54,272 nt of DNA from an uncultured Bacteroidales bacterium. GTDB lineage: Bacteria > Bacteroidota > Bacteroidia > Bacteroidales > UBA932. Shown here piece after piece: positions 16,090-25,985 of this stretch. The number at the start of each line of letters is the position of its first letter. Positions within the stretch are counted from its first letter, which is position 1. Location of the stretch: NCBI GenBank assembly GCA_946415345.1, contig CAMKRY010000003.1, forward strand, positions 1 to 54,272, in the 5' to 3' direction. Made by a program: the position numbers and the translations under genes. Under the pieces are notes generated by a model that was not told the DNA's origin, did not search any database, and saw only the letters and a program-made list of their open reading frames with translations.

Positions 16090-18495
16090 ATGAAATACCG
16101 AATTTACCGTTTTGCCGCCGTGCTGCTGAGCGCAGTACTGGCCTTTTCCGTCGTTTCCTGCCAGAAGGAGGACAAGGACGATGACGACAGCGGCGTCGTC
16201 AGCCAGAGCGATTTCACCCAGAGCAGCCCCTGGACCGTCATCGGCACTATCGGCGGCAGCAGCTGGGACAAGGATATCGCCATGAAGAGCGACGGCACCT
16301 GGCATGCCGCCTTCGACGTGACCGTAGCCGCCACCGACGAATTCAAATTCCGCAAGAACAAGGGCTGGGACACCAACTTCGGCGCCTCGGGTGCCAAGGT
16401 CGGCGAGAAGGTCTCACTCGTCCCCGGCGGCGACAACATCAAGCTCCCGGCCGGCACGTACGACTTCTATATCAGCGAGACGACCCAGACAGGCTACTTC
16501 CTGAAAGCCGGTTCCAAGTTCACCCACGCCGATGAGGGCAAGGTGGAGGAAGGCGGCGAGCTGGGCGGCGAATACGATGCGAACCTCGCTTCCAGCGCCA
16601 AGAAGTCGAGCCTGACCTACCAGATCAACGTTTATTCCTTCGCGGACAGCGACGGCGACGGCTGGGGCGACTTCCAGGGCATCATCGACCATCTGGACTA
16701 CATCGACGCCCTCGGTGCGACGGGCCTCTGGCTCTCTCCGATCCAGAAATCCCAGTCCTACCACGCCTACGACATCACGGATTACTACACCATCAATCCG
16801 AAATACGGCGGCAAGAACGCCACCGCGGCCCAGGCCGAAGCCAAGTTTAAGGAGCTGATCGCCAAGGCGAAGGAAAAGAACATCGCCATCTATCTCGATT
16901 ACGTCCTCAACCACTCCGGCGACCAGAACGAATGGTTCAAGAAGGCCGTCAGCGGAAATGCGACCTACCGCGATTACTATGTCTTCTCCGACAATCCGAC
17001 CGAGGACCAGAAGAACGGCAAGGTCGACAACTTCGCCGGCCAGACCGACTACCACATGGGCGGCTGGCACAGCGTCGTGAGCGGCAGCGCCGGCTATACA
17101 GGCTCGAAGAACCTCCATTATAAGCTCGACGTCTCTTCCGCTTCCGCCCCCAAGCTGACCGTCACAGAGACGGATGAAGCCGCCAAGGACGGTGATGACG
17201 CGAGCTGGTACATCTTCGACAACAATGTCCACAAGATGACCAAGACGGCCGACAAAATCTACGAAGTGACCCTGAAGTTCCCTTCCGGCAACAATTGGGG
17301 CGTCCTCGTCAAGGACGACGCCACGCAGTGGGGCGACCACAAGTGGGGCGCCAAGTCCGGTGACCAGACGATTACTTTCGGCACCCCGAAGACCCTCGTC
17401 AAGGGCGATGCCGCCAACGACATCATCTTCTCCGGCGACGTGACCTGGTACTTCGGCAGCTTCGACGGTTCCATGCCCGACCTGAACTATGGCCCGTACA
17501 CCAGCTGCGCGACCAGCCCGGCCTTCATCGACCTCGCCGCCTCCGCGGACAAGTGGATCAAGATGGGCATCGGCGGTCTGCGCCTCGACGCCGTCATGTG
17601 GATCTATCAGTGCCACACGGACGCCAACGTGGCCTTCCTCAGCGCCTGGTACGACCACTGCAACGCTACCTACAAGGCCAACGGCGGCCAGGGCGACTTC
17701 TTCATGGTCGGCGAGGCCTATGACTACAACGCCAGCACGGTCGGCGGCTACTACAAGGGCCTGCCTTCCTGCTTCGACTTCGCCTATTACGGAACCATCG
17801 TGGACCGCATCAACAACGGCCGCGGTTCAGACTTCGCCAGCACGGTCAACGGTTTCATTACCCAGTACACCAACGGCTACAACAACCGCAAGTACACCCA
17901 CTCCAGCGGCATGATCGAGTCCCCGAAGCTCTCGAACCACGACGAGGACCGTGTCGCCTCCAAGCTCGGCAACCATCCGCAGAAGAAGCGCCTTGCCGGC
18001 GCCGTCCTGCTCACGTCTCCGGGCAAGCCTTTCGTCTACCAGGGTGAAGAGCTCGGTTACTGGGGCGTCAAGCAGAGCGGCGACGAGAATGTCCGCCAGC
18101 CGATTTACTGGCAGAAAGGCGGAACGGTGCCTTCCAGCTGGTGCAGTTTCAACAAGGAAATCCTAAAGGAAGGCATGTCCGTCGAGGAACAGGCCGCTGA
18201 CAACAGCTCTCTGCTGCAGCTCTACCGCCACTTCGCCTATGCCCGCAACACCCATCCGGCCCTTGCCGAGGGCAAGATGGAGCCGAAGAGCTCCGGCAAC
18301 AACGCCGTCGCCATGTGGTATATGACCGCTTCCTCCGAGAAGGTGCTGGTCGTCCACAACTTCTCCGGCAGCGCCGCCACGGTCAATCTCAGTGACAAGG
18401 TCAACAAAGTCATCGTTTCCAACGGTGCGATATCCCTCAACAGCGGCAACCTGACCCTCCCGGCCTACAGTTCCGTCGTCTATTCCCTGAACTAA
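16090..18495 (+). CDS. susG: SusG-like outer-membrane GH13 alpha-amylase
   Basis: An 801-residue lipoprotein (signal ending VVSC, Cys24, then an acidic stretch as used for surface export). Residues about 45-140 form a SusE/F-like starch-binding domain (WTVIGTIGGSSWDKDIAM, DEFKFRKNKGWDTNFG). The GH13 barrel begins near 175 (VYSFADSDGDGWGDFQG). Catalytic residues are D500 (GLRLDAVMW), E542 (FMVGEAY) and D618 (SNHDEDR). A block at about 350-447 (DASWYIFDNNVHKM, NWGVLVKDDATQWGDHKWG) sits in the B-domain position where SusG carries CBM58. It should cut starch at the cell surface. The extra N-terminal binding domain is not part of the classical SusG layout. It is the first gene of a tightly spaced starch operon. 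Confidence 0.9.
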   Translation: MKYRIYRFAAVLLSAVLAFSVVSCQKEDKDDDDSGVVSQSDFTQSSPWTVIGTIGGSSWDKDIAMKSDGTWHAAFDVTVAATDEFKFRKNKGWDTNFGASGAKVGEKVSLVPGGDNIKLPAGTYDFYISETTQTGYFLKAGSKFTHADEGKVEEGGELGGEYDANLASSAKKSSLTYQINVYSFADSDGDGWGDFQGIIDHLDYIDALGATGLWLSPIQKSQSYHAYDITDYYTINPKYGGKNATAAQAEAKFKELIAKAKEKNIAIYLDYVLNHSGDQNEWFKKAVSGNATYRDYYVFSDNPTEDQKNGKVDNFAGQTDYHMGGWHSVVSGSAGYTGSKNLHYKLDVSSASAPKLTVTETDEAAKDGDDASWYIFDNNVHKMTKTADKIYEVTLKFPSGNNWGVLVKDDATQWGDHKWGAKSGDQTITFGTPKTLVKGDAANDIIFSGDVTWYFGSFDGSMPDLNYGPYTSCATSPAFIDLAASADKWIKMGIGGLRLDAVMWIYQCHTDANVAFLSAWYDHCNATYKANGGQGDFFMVGEAYDYNASTVGGYYKGLPSCFDFAYYGTIVDRINNGRGSDFASTVNGFITQYTNGYNNRKYTHSSGMIESPKLSNHDEDRVASKLGNHPQKKRLAGAVLLTSPGKPFVYQGEELGYWGVKQSGDENVRQPIYWQKGGTVPSSWCSFNKEILKEGMSVEEQAADNSSLLQLYRHFAYARNTHPALAEGKMEPKSSGNNAVAMWYMTASSEKVLVVHNFSGSAATVNLSDKVNKVIVSNGAISLNSGNLTLPAYSSVVYSLN

Positions 18496-18510
18496 CAAAC
18501 AACCACAGAT

Positions 18511-19995
18511 ATGAAAAAGATTCTCGTAATCCTCGCCGCAGCGGCCCTGACCCTTGCCGCCTGCTGCAACAACAAGAAGGCTGAAGCTCCCCGCGAAAGC
18601 TGGAGCCTGACGGAAACCTATGGTGACACCGTCGCTTTCCACCCGGACTGGACCTACAGCTCCGTCGTCTATGAAGTCAACATCCGCCAGTTTACCCCGG
18701 AAGGCACCTTCAAGGCCTTCGAGGAGCATCTGCCGCGCCTGAAAGACCTCGGCGTCGACTGCATCTGGCTCATGCCGATGTATCCGATCGGCGTTGAGGG
18801 CCGCAAAATGTCGGAGGAGGAGCTCGGCTCCTACTACGCCATCTCCGACTACAAGGCCGTCAATCCCGAGTTCGGTACCATGGAAGACTTCGACCACCTG
18901 CTCGCGACCGCCCATGAGCTCGGCCTCAAGGTGATCCTCGACTGGGTCGCCAACCAGACCGCCCCGGACCATGTATGGATGACCTCCAACCCGGAATTCT
19001 ACGAGCGTGACGAAAACGGCAACGCCATCTGGGAGTATGACTGGACGGACACCCGTTCGCTCGACTATGAGAACCACGAGCTCTGGGCCGCCATGGACGA
19101 CGCCATGCGCTTCTGGCTCGAAAAGGGCCTGGACGGCTTCCGCTGCGACGCCGCCGGTGACATGCCCGCCGAGTTCTGGCAGGCCGTCATGCCGAAGATG
19201 AACGCCGACTATCCCGATGCCTACTTCCTCGCCGAGGCCGAGCGCGACAACCTCGCCGACTGCGTCCAGACCTTCGATGCCAACTATGCCTGGGAGCTCC
19301 ATCACCTGCTGAACTCCCTCGCCCAGGGCACCAAGACGGTCCAGGATCTCAAGGACTACCTGGCCCGCGACAAGGCCCGCTTCCCGAAGGAAGCCTTCCG
19401 CCTGACCTTTACGTCCAACCACGACGAGAACTCCTGGAGCGGCACCGAATTCGAGCGTGAAGGCATCTTCGCCAACGCCTGCGCCGTCCTCTGCTTCACC
19501 CTTCCGCAGAGCCAGCCGCTCATCTACACCGGCCAGGAAATCGGCCTCAGCCGCCGTCTCAAGTTCTTTGTCAAGGATTCCATCACTGACTGGGCCCCGA
19601 ACGGTTACACTGCTTTCTTCAAGCGCCTGACCAACCTCAAGCACAACAACCCGGCACTGCAGGCCGGCGAGAGAGGCGGTGAACTCGTATGGCTCGAGAA
19701 TATGCCCGAGGGTGTTGTCGGCTTCAGCCGCGAAGTTGAAGGCAACAAGGTGATCGTCGTCGCCAACTTCGGCGTTCCGCCGGCAGAGCCCGTCGAGGCC
19801 GTCGAGCAGGAGAACAACTCCAACCGCGCCGCCGGCACCCAGGCCGCCGAGCCTTTCCTCAACGCCAAGTCCGAGCCCGTCAGCTTCACCCTGGAGCTGG
19901 ATGCCCGTTATACCGATTTCATCGGCTTCGAATATGGCCCCGGCCCGTTTGAGATTACGCTGAATCCGGGCGAGTATTATATCCTGACCAAATAA
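18511..19995 (+). CDS. GH13 alpha-amylase family lipoprotein
   Basis: The 494-residue protein has a lipoprotein signal (LTLAAC, Cys17) and a GH13 barrel starting at VVYEVNIRQFTPEGTF. Predicted catalytic residues are D213 (GFRCDAAGD), E242 (FLAEAE) and D305 (SNHDENSW). The sequence has no CBM insert, and the C-terminal part (about 400-494) forms a beta domain. It should cleave alpha-1,4-glucans or short maltooligosaccharides, in the periplasm or at the membrane. It occupies the place of SusA in the classical operon, but its family position within GH13 cannot be fixed by eye. It lies 15 bp after the SusG-like gene and 12 bp before the GH97 gene. Confidence 0.88.
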   Translation: MKKILVILAAAALTLAACCNNKKAEAPRESWSLTETYGDTVAFHPDWTYSSVVYEVNIRQFTPEGTFKAFEEHLPRLKDLGVDCIWLMPMYPIGVEGRKMSEEELGSYYAISDYKAVNPEFGTMEDFDHLLATAHELGLKVILDWVANQTAPDHVWMTSNPEFYERDENGNAIWEYDWTDTRSLDYENHELWAAMDDAMRFWLEKGLDGFRCDAAGDMPAEFWQAVMPKMNADYPDAYFLAEAERDNLADCVQTFDANYAWELHHLLNSLAQGTKTVQDLKDYLARDKARFPKEAFRLTFTSNHDENSWSGTEFEREGIFANACAVLCFTLPQSQPLIYTGQEIGLSRRLKFFVKDSITDWAPNGYTAFFKRLTNLKHNNPALQAGERGGELVWLENMPEGVVGFSREVEGNKVIVVANFGVPPAEPVEAVEQENNSNRAAGTQAAEPFLNAKSEPVSFTLELDARYTDFIGFEYGPGPFEITLNPGEYYILTK

Positions 19996-20007
19996 AACCC
20001 GACCCGA

Positions 20008-22227
20008 ATGAAGTACTCCCTGAAGAATCTCCTTCTTCTGCCCCTTCTGGCGGCCCTTACCCTCTCCTGCGGTTCCAAGGCAGGGGAGGGGCGGCCGCAG
20101 CTGCCCGATGACGCCCTGACGCTGGCGAGTCCGGACGGCCGGCTGACGCTCCGCTTCGGTCTCGACGTCGACGGCTCGCCCGTCTATACCCTCGACCGCG
20201 GCGAAACGGCCGTCGTGCTGCCTTCCCGCCTGGGTTATGACCTTATGGACGGACGGGAGCTCCGCACGGGCTTTGTCCTCGAAAGCGAGTCCCGCGACGC
20301 GCTAGACGAGACCTGGCAGCCCGTCTGGGGTGAGGAAGAAAGCATCCGCAACCACTACAACGAGCTTCTTGTGTGCCTCGGCCGCGAGGACGGCGTGAAG
20401 ATGCACATCCGCTTCCGTCTCTACGACGACGGTCTGGGCTTCCGCTACGAATTCCCGATGGAGAACGCCCTGACCTACTTCAAGGTCAAGGAGGAGCGGA
20501 CCGAATTCGCCATGGCGGGGGACCATACCGCCTGGTGGATCAGCGGGGATTACGACACGCAGGAGTACAACTACACCGAGTCCCGCCTCAGCGAGATCCG
20601 CGGCATTTCTGAGGAAACCCGCGCCTACAACGCTTCCCAGACGGGATTCTCGCCGACCGGCGTGCAGACGGCGCTGCAGATGAAGACCGAAGACGGCCTC
20701 TATGTCAACATCCATGAGGCCGCGGTCCTGGACTACCCGACGACCAACCTCGACCTCGACGACAAGACCTTCGTCTTCACGACGCACCTGACCCCGGACG
20801 CCCAGGGCGTGAAGGGACGCCTGCAGGCCCCCTGCGTCAGCCCCTGGCGCACCGTCCAGGTCTGTGCCACCGCCGAGGAAGTGCTGGCGAGCCGCCTGAT
20901 CCTCAATCTCAACGAGCCCTGCGCGCTGGAGGACACCTCCTGGATCCACCCGACCAAATACATGGGCGTGTGGTGGGAGCTCATCTCCGGCCGTAACGAA
21001 TGGTCCTACACCTATGACTATCCGTCCGTCCAGCTCGGCGTGACCGACTATAAGAACGCCAAGCCCCACGGCAAGCACGGCGCCAACAACGAGAACGTCC
21101 GACGCTACATCGATTTCGCCGCGGCGAACGGCTTCGACGGCCTGCTCATCGAAGGCTGGAACGAGGGTTGGGAGGACTGGTTCGGCTGCCAGAAGGACTA
21201 TGTCTTCGATTTCGTGACCCCGTATCCCGACTTCGACCTGCCGGCGCTGAACGCGTACGCCCACGAAAAGGGCATCCGCCTCATCATGCACCACGAGACC
21301 TCTTCCTCGACGGTCAACTACGAGCGTCACATGGAGGCGGCCTACCAGCTGATGAACGACTACGGCTACGACGCCGTCAAGAGCGGTTATGTCGGCGACA
21401 TCATCCCGTACGGCGAACATCACTACAGCCAGCCGATCATCAACCACTACCACCTCGCCATCGTCGAGGCCGCGAAACACCACATCATGGTCAATGCCCA
21501 TGAGGCGGTACGCCCGACCGGCCTCTGCCGCACCTGGCCCAACATGGTCGGCAACGAGTCCGCGATGGGTACGGAATTCCGCTCCGGTATCAACCCCGGC
21601 CACACGACAATCCTGCCGTTTACGCGCCTCCAGGGCGGCCCCATGGACTATACGCCCGGCATCTTCGAGCAGGATATGTCCATCACCGCCCCCGGCCAGA
21701 CCGGAAAGATGCGCCACACCATCGGCAATCAGCTCGGCCTCTACGTGACCTTCTACAGCCCGCTACAGATGGCCGCCGACCTGCCCGAGAACTACGAGCG
21801 CTTCATGGACGCCTTCCAGTTCATCAAGGATGTGGCGGTCGACTGGGACAAGTCCCTCTATCTCCAGGCCGAGCCCGGCGCCTATATCGTGACGGCCCGC
21901 CATCCGAAGACGGCGACGCTGAACAGCGGTCGCCTCAGCGGCAAGTCCGGCCAGTATGAGTTCGTCTGCAAGGACGGCAAGCCCCACGATGTCTGGTATG
22001 TAGGCGGCATCACCGACGAGACCGCCCGCGAGGTGAGCTTCGCCCTGGACTTCCTCCAGGAAGGCAAGACCTACGAGGCGACGCTCTATGCTGACGGCCC
22101 CGACGCCGACTTCGAGTCCGCTCCGCAGTCTTACGTAATTACCCGCAGCAAAGTTACTTCCGCCGATACGATGACGGTCCGCATGGCCCGTTCTGGCGGT
22201 TTCGGATTATCTTTAAGAGAAGAATAA
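20008..22227 (+). CDS. susB: GH97 alpha-glucosidase, SusB-like
   Basis: The 739-residue protein has a lipoprotein-type signal (ALTLSCGS). It shows the GH97 N-terminal beta-sandwich (LASPDGRLTLRFGLDVDGSP), central barrel (GFDGLLIEGWNEGWEDWFG) and C-terminal beta domain. HHETSSSTVNYERHM carries E430 and VNAHEAVRPTGL carries E499. They correspond to the calcium-linked catalytic glutamates of the inverting SusB type, whereas retaining GH97 enzymes carry an aspartate nucleophile. It should release glucose from the maltooligosaccharides made by the two upstream amylases. The SusE/F-like gene follows after a single base. Confidence 0.92.
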   Translation: MKYSLKNLLLLPLLAALTLSCGSKAGEGRPQLPDDALTLASPDGRLTLRFGLDVDGSPVYTLDRGETAVVLPSRLGYDLMDGRELRTGFVLESESRDALDETWQPVWGEEESIRNHYNELLVCLGREDGVKMHIRFRLYDDGLGFRYEFPMENALTYFKVKEERTEFAMAGDHTAWWISGDYDTQEYNYTESRLSEIRGISEETRAYNASQTGFSPTGVQTALQMKTEDGLYVNIHEAAVLDYPTTNLDLDDKTFVFTTHLTPDAQGVKGRLQAPCVSPWRTVQVCATAEEVLASRLILNLNEPCALEDTSWIHPTKYMGVWWELISGRNEWSYTYDYPSVQLGVTDYKNAKPHGKHGANNENVRRYIDFAAANGFDGLLIEGWNEGWEDWFGCQKDYVFDFVTPYPDFDLPALNAYAHEKGIRLIMHHETSSSTVNYERHMEAAYQLMNDYGYDAVKSGYVGDIIPYGEHHYSQPIINHYHLAIVEAAKHHIMVNAHEAVRPTGLCRTWPNMVGNESAMGTEFRSGINPGHTTILPFTRLQGGPMDYTPGIFEQDMSITAPGQTGKMRHTIGNQLGLYVTFYSPLQMAADLPENYERFMDAFQFIKDVAVDWDKSLYLQAEPGAYIVTARHPKTATLNSGRLSGKSGQYEFVCKDGKPHDVWYVGGITDETAREVSFALDFLQEGKTYEATLYADGPDADFESAPQSYVITRSKVTSADTMTVRMARSGGFGLSLREE

Positions 22228-22228
22228 G

Positions 22229-24241
22229 ATGAAAAAGATTTCATACCTGCTCCTGTTGGCACTCCCGCTCCTCGGGCTTTCCTGCAGCAAGGAAAAAGAC
22301 AACAAAGACAATGAGACCGAAGAGGCCTTCACGATGACGGTGACCCTGCCGGAAGATACGTCGGAGACCGATGCCGTCTATATCATCGGCGCTTTCAACG
22401 GCGGCGAGGAATTCGCCCTCGGCAATCCGAAATGGGAGCTGAAAGGTTCCGCCACGCTCCGTTCCATCGAAATCAACCCCGAAAACTTCATCGGCGGCAA
22501 GACCCTTGCCGAAGGTTATCAGTTCCAGAGCCCGACCCGTGGCGTGGAGGTGACCTCCGACGGTACGGTCGTGGTCCGCAACCAGAAAGAGACTTCCATT
22601 AAGATTGAGGCCTGGGAAAAGGAAGCCGGTCCGAAGTTCGACCCGAGCGGCACCTGGACCCTTGTGGGCACGATCAACGACTGGAATGAGAAGGTCGGTA
22701 TCGAGATGACCCACGAAGGCACGACCTGGGTCGCCAAGGGTGTTCACCTCCAGGCCAGTGACGAGTTCAAGTTCGTTATGGACGGTTCCTGGGCTACCAA
22801 CTTCGGCGCCGGCGAGCCCAATACCAAGTTTGTCGCCGAGCTCGATGAGGAATTCGACCTCCAGCCCGACGGCGGCAACATCAAGGCCGCGGCCGGCTAC
22901 TATGACATCTACCTCTATCCTTTCCTGGCGAAGGCGAAACTGGTGGATGGTGGTCCGGAGTACCCTCCCCAGGGGAATCCGGTGTCCGCCATCTCCCTGG
23001 CTCCGAACTATCTGGAGCTGATGGAGGGCTCTTCCGAGTCCCTGACCCTGACCATTGAACCGGAAGATGCCGATGTGATGAGCATCGTCTGGGAAAGCAG
23101 CGATGAGGCGGTCGCGACGGTTACCCAGGAAGGTCTCGTTACGGCTGTATCGGAAGGTACGGCGACGGTGTCGGTTACCGTCGATGGCTTGACGGCCTCC
23201 TGCCCCGTGACCGTCAACCGGGAGTCTCCGCCGGAGCCCGGCGAAGGCCCGACAGTCTATGTATTTAATGCCACGGGCTGGACCTATGTCTATCTCTATG
23301 CCTGGGCCGACGGTGTCGGCAGCATCGAGACCGACTGGCCGGGTCAGTTCCCCGACAATGACATCCCCAAGGTCGACGGATGGAGCTATTATCGCTATAC
23401 GCTTTCCGACGCCTGGTGCGCCGGTCCCGTGAACCTCATTTTCAACGATGGCAACAGCACCGGCCAGACCGAAGACTTCCCGATCACTATGCAGGGCGGT
23501 GAGTCCTACTTCTTCTATGTCGACAACGGCAAGGCAGCCCTGATCCCCGATCCGATGGACTTCGATCCGAATGACTATGTGACCCCGGGGCCCCAGCCGT
23601 CAACGGATCCTGCCACCCTGTATGTCTATAACGGCAACGGCTGGGATTGGATGTATCTGTATACCTGGAACATCAACGGATCCCCGGCATCGTGGCCCGG
23701 CGTCCCTGCGGAGGCTACGGTCGAAGTCTCCGGCCATACCTTCCTGCGGTTCCGCCTGGCGGCCGAGTGGTGCTCGGAGACGGATGACGTCTATCTGATC
23801 TTCGATGACAACAAGGGCAACCAGACCATGAATCTGACCTTCCCGATCCGGGCCGGTCAGTCCTATTACATCTATCAGCACGGCGACACGGCCGAGATGA
23901 TCGATCCGGAGAATTTCACCCCCGCGGATCCGCCGGCAAAGGACGGTTCCTGGGGAATTGCCGGAACGATGAACGGCTGGTCCGCGTCGAGCCCCATAGA
24001 GATGACGGTGGAAGGTTCCTTCTACGTCGCCAAGGGCGTGACGCTGACGGCTGACACGGAATTCAAATTCGTCCAGGACAAATCGTGGGCGGTCAACCGC
24101 GGCGGTACCTTCATCGCCCTCGGTGAAACATTTGAACTCTTCCAGGACGGTGCCAACATCAAGCCCGGCCTGACTGGAACCTACGATATTTATATCAATG
24201 CCTCCGGCGCTTACGCCTATATCCCCAACCCGGCACAATAG
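22229..24241 (+). CDS. SusE/SusF-like starch-binding lipoprotein
   Basis: A 670-residue surface lipoprotein (LLGLSCSK) with no catalytic motif. From N to C: a SusE-type N-terminal domain, a SusE/F binding domain at about 140-240 (TWTLVGTINDWNEKVGIEM), a BIG2-type Ig domain at about 255-335 (WESSDEAVATVTQEGLVTAV), two aromatic-rich CBM26-like modules at about 340-445 and 455-560 (TVYVFNATGWTYVYLYAW and TLYVYNGNGWDWMYLYTW), and a final SusE/F-like domain (SWGIAGTMNGWSASSPIEM). It would tether starch to the cell. The last domain resembles the N-terminal domain of the SusG-like enzyme. It closes the starch cluster. Confidence 0.82.
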   Translation: MKKISYLLLLALPLLGLSCSKEKDNKDNETEEAFTMTVTLPEDTSETDAVYIIGAFNGGEEFALGNPKWELKGSATLRSIEINPENFIGGKTLAEGYQFQSPTRGVEVTSDGTVVVRNQKETSIKIEAWEKEAGPKFDPSGTWTLVGTINDWNEKVGIEMTHEGTTWVAKGVHLQASDEFKFVMDGSWATNFGAGEPNTKFVAELDEEFDLQPDGGNIKAAAGYYDIYLYPFLAKAKLVDGGPEYPPQGNPVSAISLAPNYLELMEGSSESLTLTIEPEDADVMSIVWESSDEAVATVTQEGLVTAVSEGTATVSVTVDGLTASCPVTVNRESPPEPGEGPTVYVFNATGWTYVYLYAWADGVGSIETDWPGQFPDNDIPKVDGWSYYRYTLSDAWCAGPVNLIFNDGNSTGQTEDFPITMQGGESYFFYVDNGKAALIPDPMDFDPNDYVTPGPQPSTDPATLYVYNGNGWDWMYLYTWNINGSPASWPGVPAEATVEVSGHTFLRFRLAAEWCSETDDVYLIFDDNKGNQTMNLTFPIRAGQSYYIYQHGDTAEMIDPENFTPADPPAKDGSWGIAGTMNGWSASSPIEMTVEGSFYVAKGVTLTADTEFKFVQDKSWAVNRGGTFIALGETFELFQDGANIKPGLTGTYDIYINASGAYAYIPNPAQ

Positions 24242-24244
24242 TCA

Positions 24245-25915
24245 ATGGATAGACTCACTATCACCCTGGCCGGAGGCGAACCGGTGACCGTCGAAGCGGG
24301 CACCCCGATTTCCGCCGTCGCGCCGAAGACCGTCCGGGACCCCAAGACCGGGAAGGAATACCCGGTCCTGGCGGCCCTGGTGGACAACAAAGTCAAGACG
24401 TTGGATTTCGAGCTGTTCTATCCCCATACGATAGAATTCATCGGCTATAACCATCCCGAAGGACGCAGGACCTACCTCCGTTCGCTTTGTTTCCTGGCCC
24501 AGCGGGCCGTGCGGAGCCTTTTCCCGGAGAAGGTCTTCAAGATCAACCATTCCCTGCCGAGCGGCCTCTACTGCAAGCTCCGCGGTGAGCATATCGCTGA
24601 TGCCGACGTCCTTCGTCTTCGCGACGAAATGCGCCGCCTGGTCGAGGCCGACCTGCCCATCACCCACAAGTCGATGCGGGCCGACGAGGCCATAGCCTTG
24701 TTCGAAGGCCAGGGCCAGCCGCTGAAGGCCGACCTGATCCGCAGCGTGGGCCGCTTCTTCACGGAAGTGGACTACCTCGACGGCGTGGCCGACAGCTTCT
24801 ACGGAGCGCTCGTACCCTCGACGGGCTATCTCAAGGTCTTCGACCTGATGCCTTTCCACCACGGATTCTGCCTCCAGTATCCCTCCAGCGAGGACATCAC
24901 GAAGACGATTCCGCGCCAGAAACAGATCCGCTTCGCCACGACGCTGAAGGACTACGGCTACTGGTGCAAGGACAGCGGCATCGTCAGCGTCGCCGCCCTG
25001 AACAAGCGCCTGCTGGACGGAAAGGCCGTCGAACTGATTAATCTCTGCGAGGCGCGCCAGGAGCGCAAATACGCCGAGGTCGCGGACCGCATCTACGCCG
25101 AGCGCGAGCGCATCCGCATCGTCTTCCTAGCCGGGCCTTCCTCCAGCGGAAAGACCTCCTCGTCGCTGCGCGTGGCCCAGCAGCTCAAAGTCCTCGGCCT
25201 CAATCCGAAGGTCATCGAGCTCGATAACTATTTCGTCGAGCGCGAGCGCACGCCCAAGGACGATGACGGCCAGTATGACTTCGAGGCCCTCGGGGCCATG
25301 GACCTCGACCTCCTCGGCAAGCACCTCAACGCCCTGCTCGCCGGCGAGGAAATCGAGATCCCGCGCTACGACTTCAAGCAGGGCCGCCCGTTCTTCGAGG
25401 GCAACCGCATGACTCTCGGCGAAAAGGATATCCTCGTGATGGAAGGCATCCATGCCCTCGATCCGGACATGGTCCCGACCGTGGACCCGAGCCGCATCTA
25501 CCGCATCTATGCCTCCGCCCTGACCTCCCTGAAACTCGACGAGAACTGCTGTATCTCGACGACCGATAACCGCCTCCTGCGCCGGATGGTCCGGGACAAC
25601 CGCACCCGCGGCATCATCCCGGAGGACACCATCCTCCGCTGGCCCAGCGTCCGCCGCGGCGAAAGCCGCTGGATTTTCCCCTTCCAGGAGAATGCCGACA
25701 CCCAGTTCAACTCCGCGCTGCTCTACGAACTGCCGATGCTTCGTTACTACGCCGAGCCGCTGCTGCTGCGCATCCTCCCGTCCTCTCCGGCCTATCCGGA
25801 GGCCCGACGCCTGCTGAAATTCCTCAGTTATGTCGTCGCGCTGACGCCGGCCGAAATCCAGGCCATCCCGCCGACATCCATCCTCCGGGAGTTTATCGGC
25901 GGTCAGACCTTGTAA
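24245..25915 (+). CDS. Nucleoside (uridine-type) kinase with threonyl-tRNA-synthetase-like N-terminus
   Basis: The 556-residue protein has an N-terminal TGS/ThrRS-like part (about 1-270) and a phosphoribulokinase/uridine kinase domain with the P-loop GPSSSGKT at 297-304, then ELDNYFVERERTPKDDDG and EIPRYDFKQGR. Proteins of this layout are common in Bacteroidetes and are annotated as nucleoside kinases, presumably salvaging uridine or cytidine. It begins 3 bp after the SusE/F-like gene, probably by read-through, and has no evident link to starch. rpsU follows after its own promoter. Confidence 0.85.
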   Translation: MDRLTITLAGGEPVTVEAGTPISAVAPKTVRDPKTGKEYPVLAALVDNKVKTLDFELFYPHTIEFIGYNHPEGRRTYLRSLCFLAQRAVRSLFPEKVFKINHSLPSGLYCKLRGEHIADADVLRLRDEMRRLVEADLPITHKSMRADEAIALFEGQGQPLKADLIRSVGRFFTEVDYLDGVADSFYGALVPSTGYLKVFDLMPFHHGFCLQYPSSEDITKTIPRQKQIRFATTLKDYGYWCKDSGIVSVAALNKRLLDGKAVELINLCEARQERKYAEVADRIYAERERIRIVFLAGPSSSGKTSSSLRVAQQLKVLGLNPKVIELDNYFVERERTPKDDDGQYDFEALGAMDLDLLGKHLNALLAGEEIEIPRYDFKQGRPFFEGNRMTLGEKDILVMEGIHALDPDMVPTVDPSRIYRIYASALTSLKLDENCCISTTDNRLLRRMVRDNRTRGIIPEDTILRWPSVRRGESRWIFPFQENADTQFNSALLYELPMLRYYAEPLLLRILPSSPAYPEARRLLKFLSYVVALTPAEIQAIPPTSILREFIGGQTL

Positions 25916-25921
25916 AAAAGT

Positions 25922-25952
25922 TTTGGTGATTCCGGGAAAAGTCGTATCTTTG
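25922..25952 (+). promoter_or_regulatory. Promoter of rpsU
   Basis: TTTG at 25922-25925, 19 bp, then TATCTTTG at 25945-25952: a full match to the Bacteroidetes consensus. The start would lie near 25959, giving a leader of about 27 nt. Confidence 0.8.
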
Positions 25953-25970
25953 CACCCGCTTTTGGAAAAA

Positions 25971-25975
25971 GGAGG
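25971..25975 (+). promoter_or_regulatory. Strong Shine-Dalgarno sequence of rpsU
   Basis: GGAGG sits 10 nt before the ATG at 25986. This is the one clear SD noticed in the window. In Bacteroidetes ribosomes bS21 with bS18 and bS6 hides the anti-SD, and rpsU is among the few genes that keep a strong SD, which suggests autoregulation. Confidence 0.85.
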
Positions 25976-25985
25976 TGTAAAAGAA

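Noticed and set aside
16414..17658. Minus-strand frame opposite the SusG-like gene
   Set aside because: No family features. The sense strand carries all three GH13 catalytic residues.
20302..21717. Minus-strand frame of about 470 codons opposite the GH97 gene
   Set aside because: A shadow of the GH97 gene, whose catalytic motifs fix the true strand.
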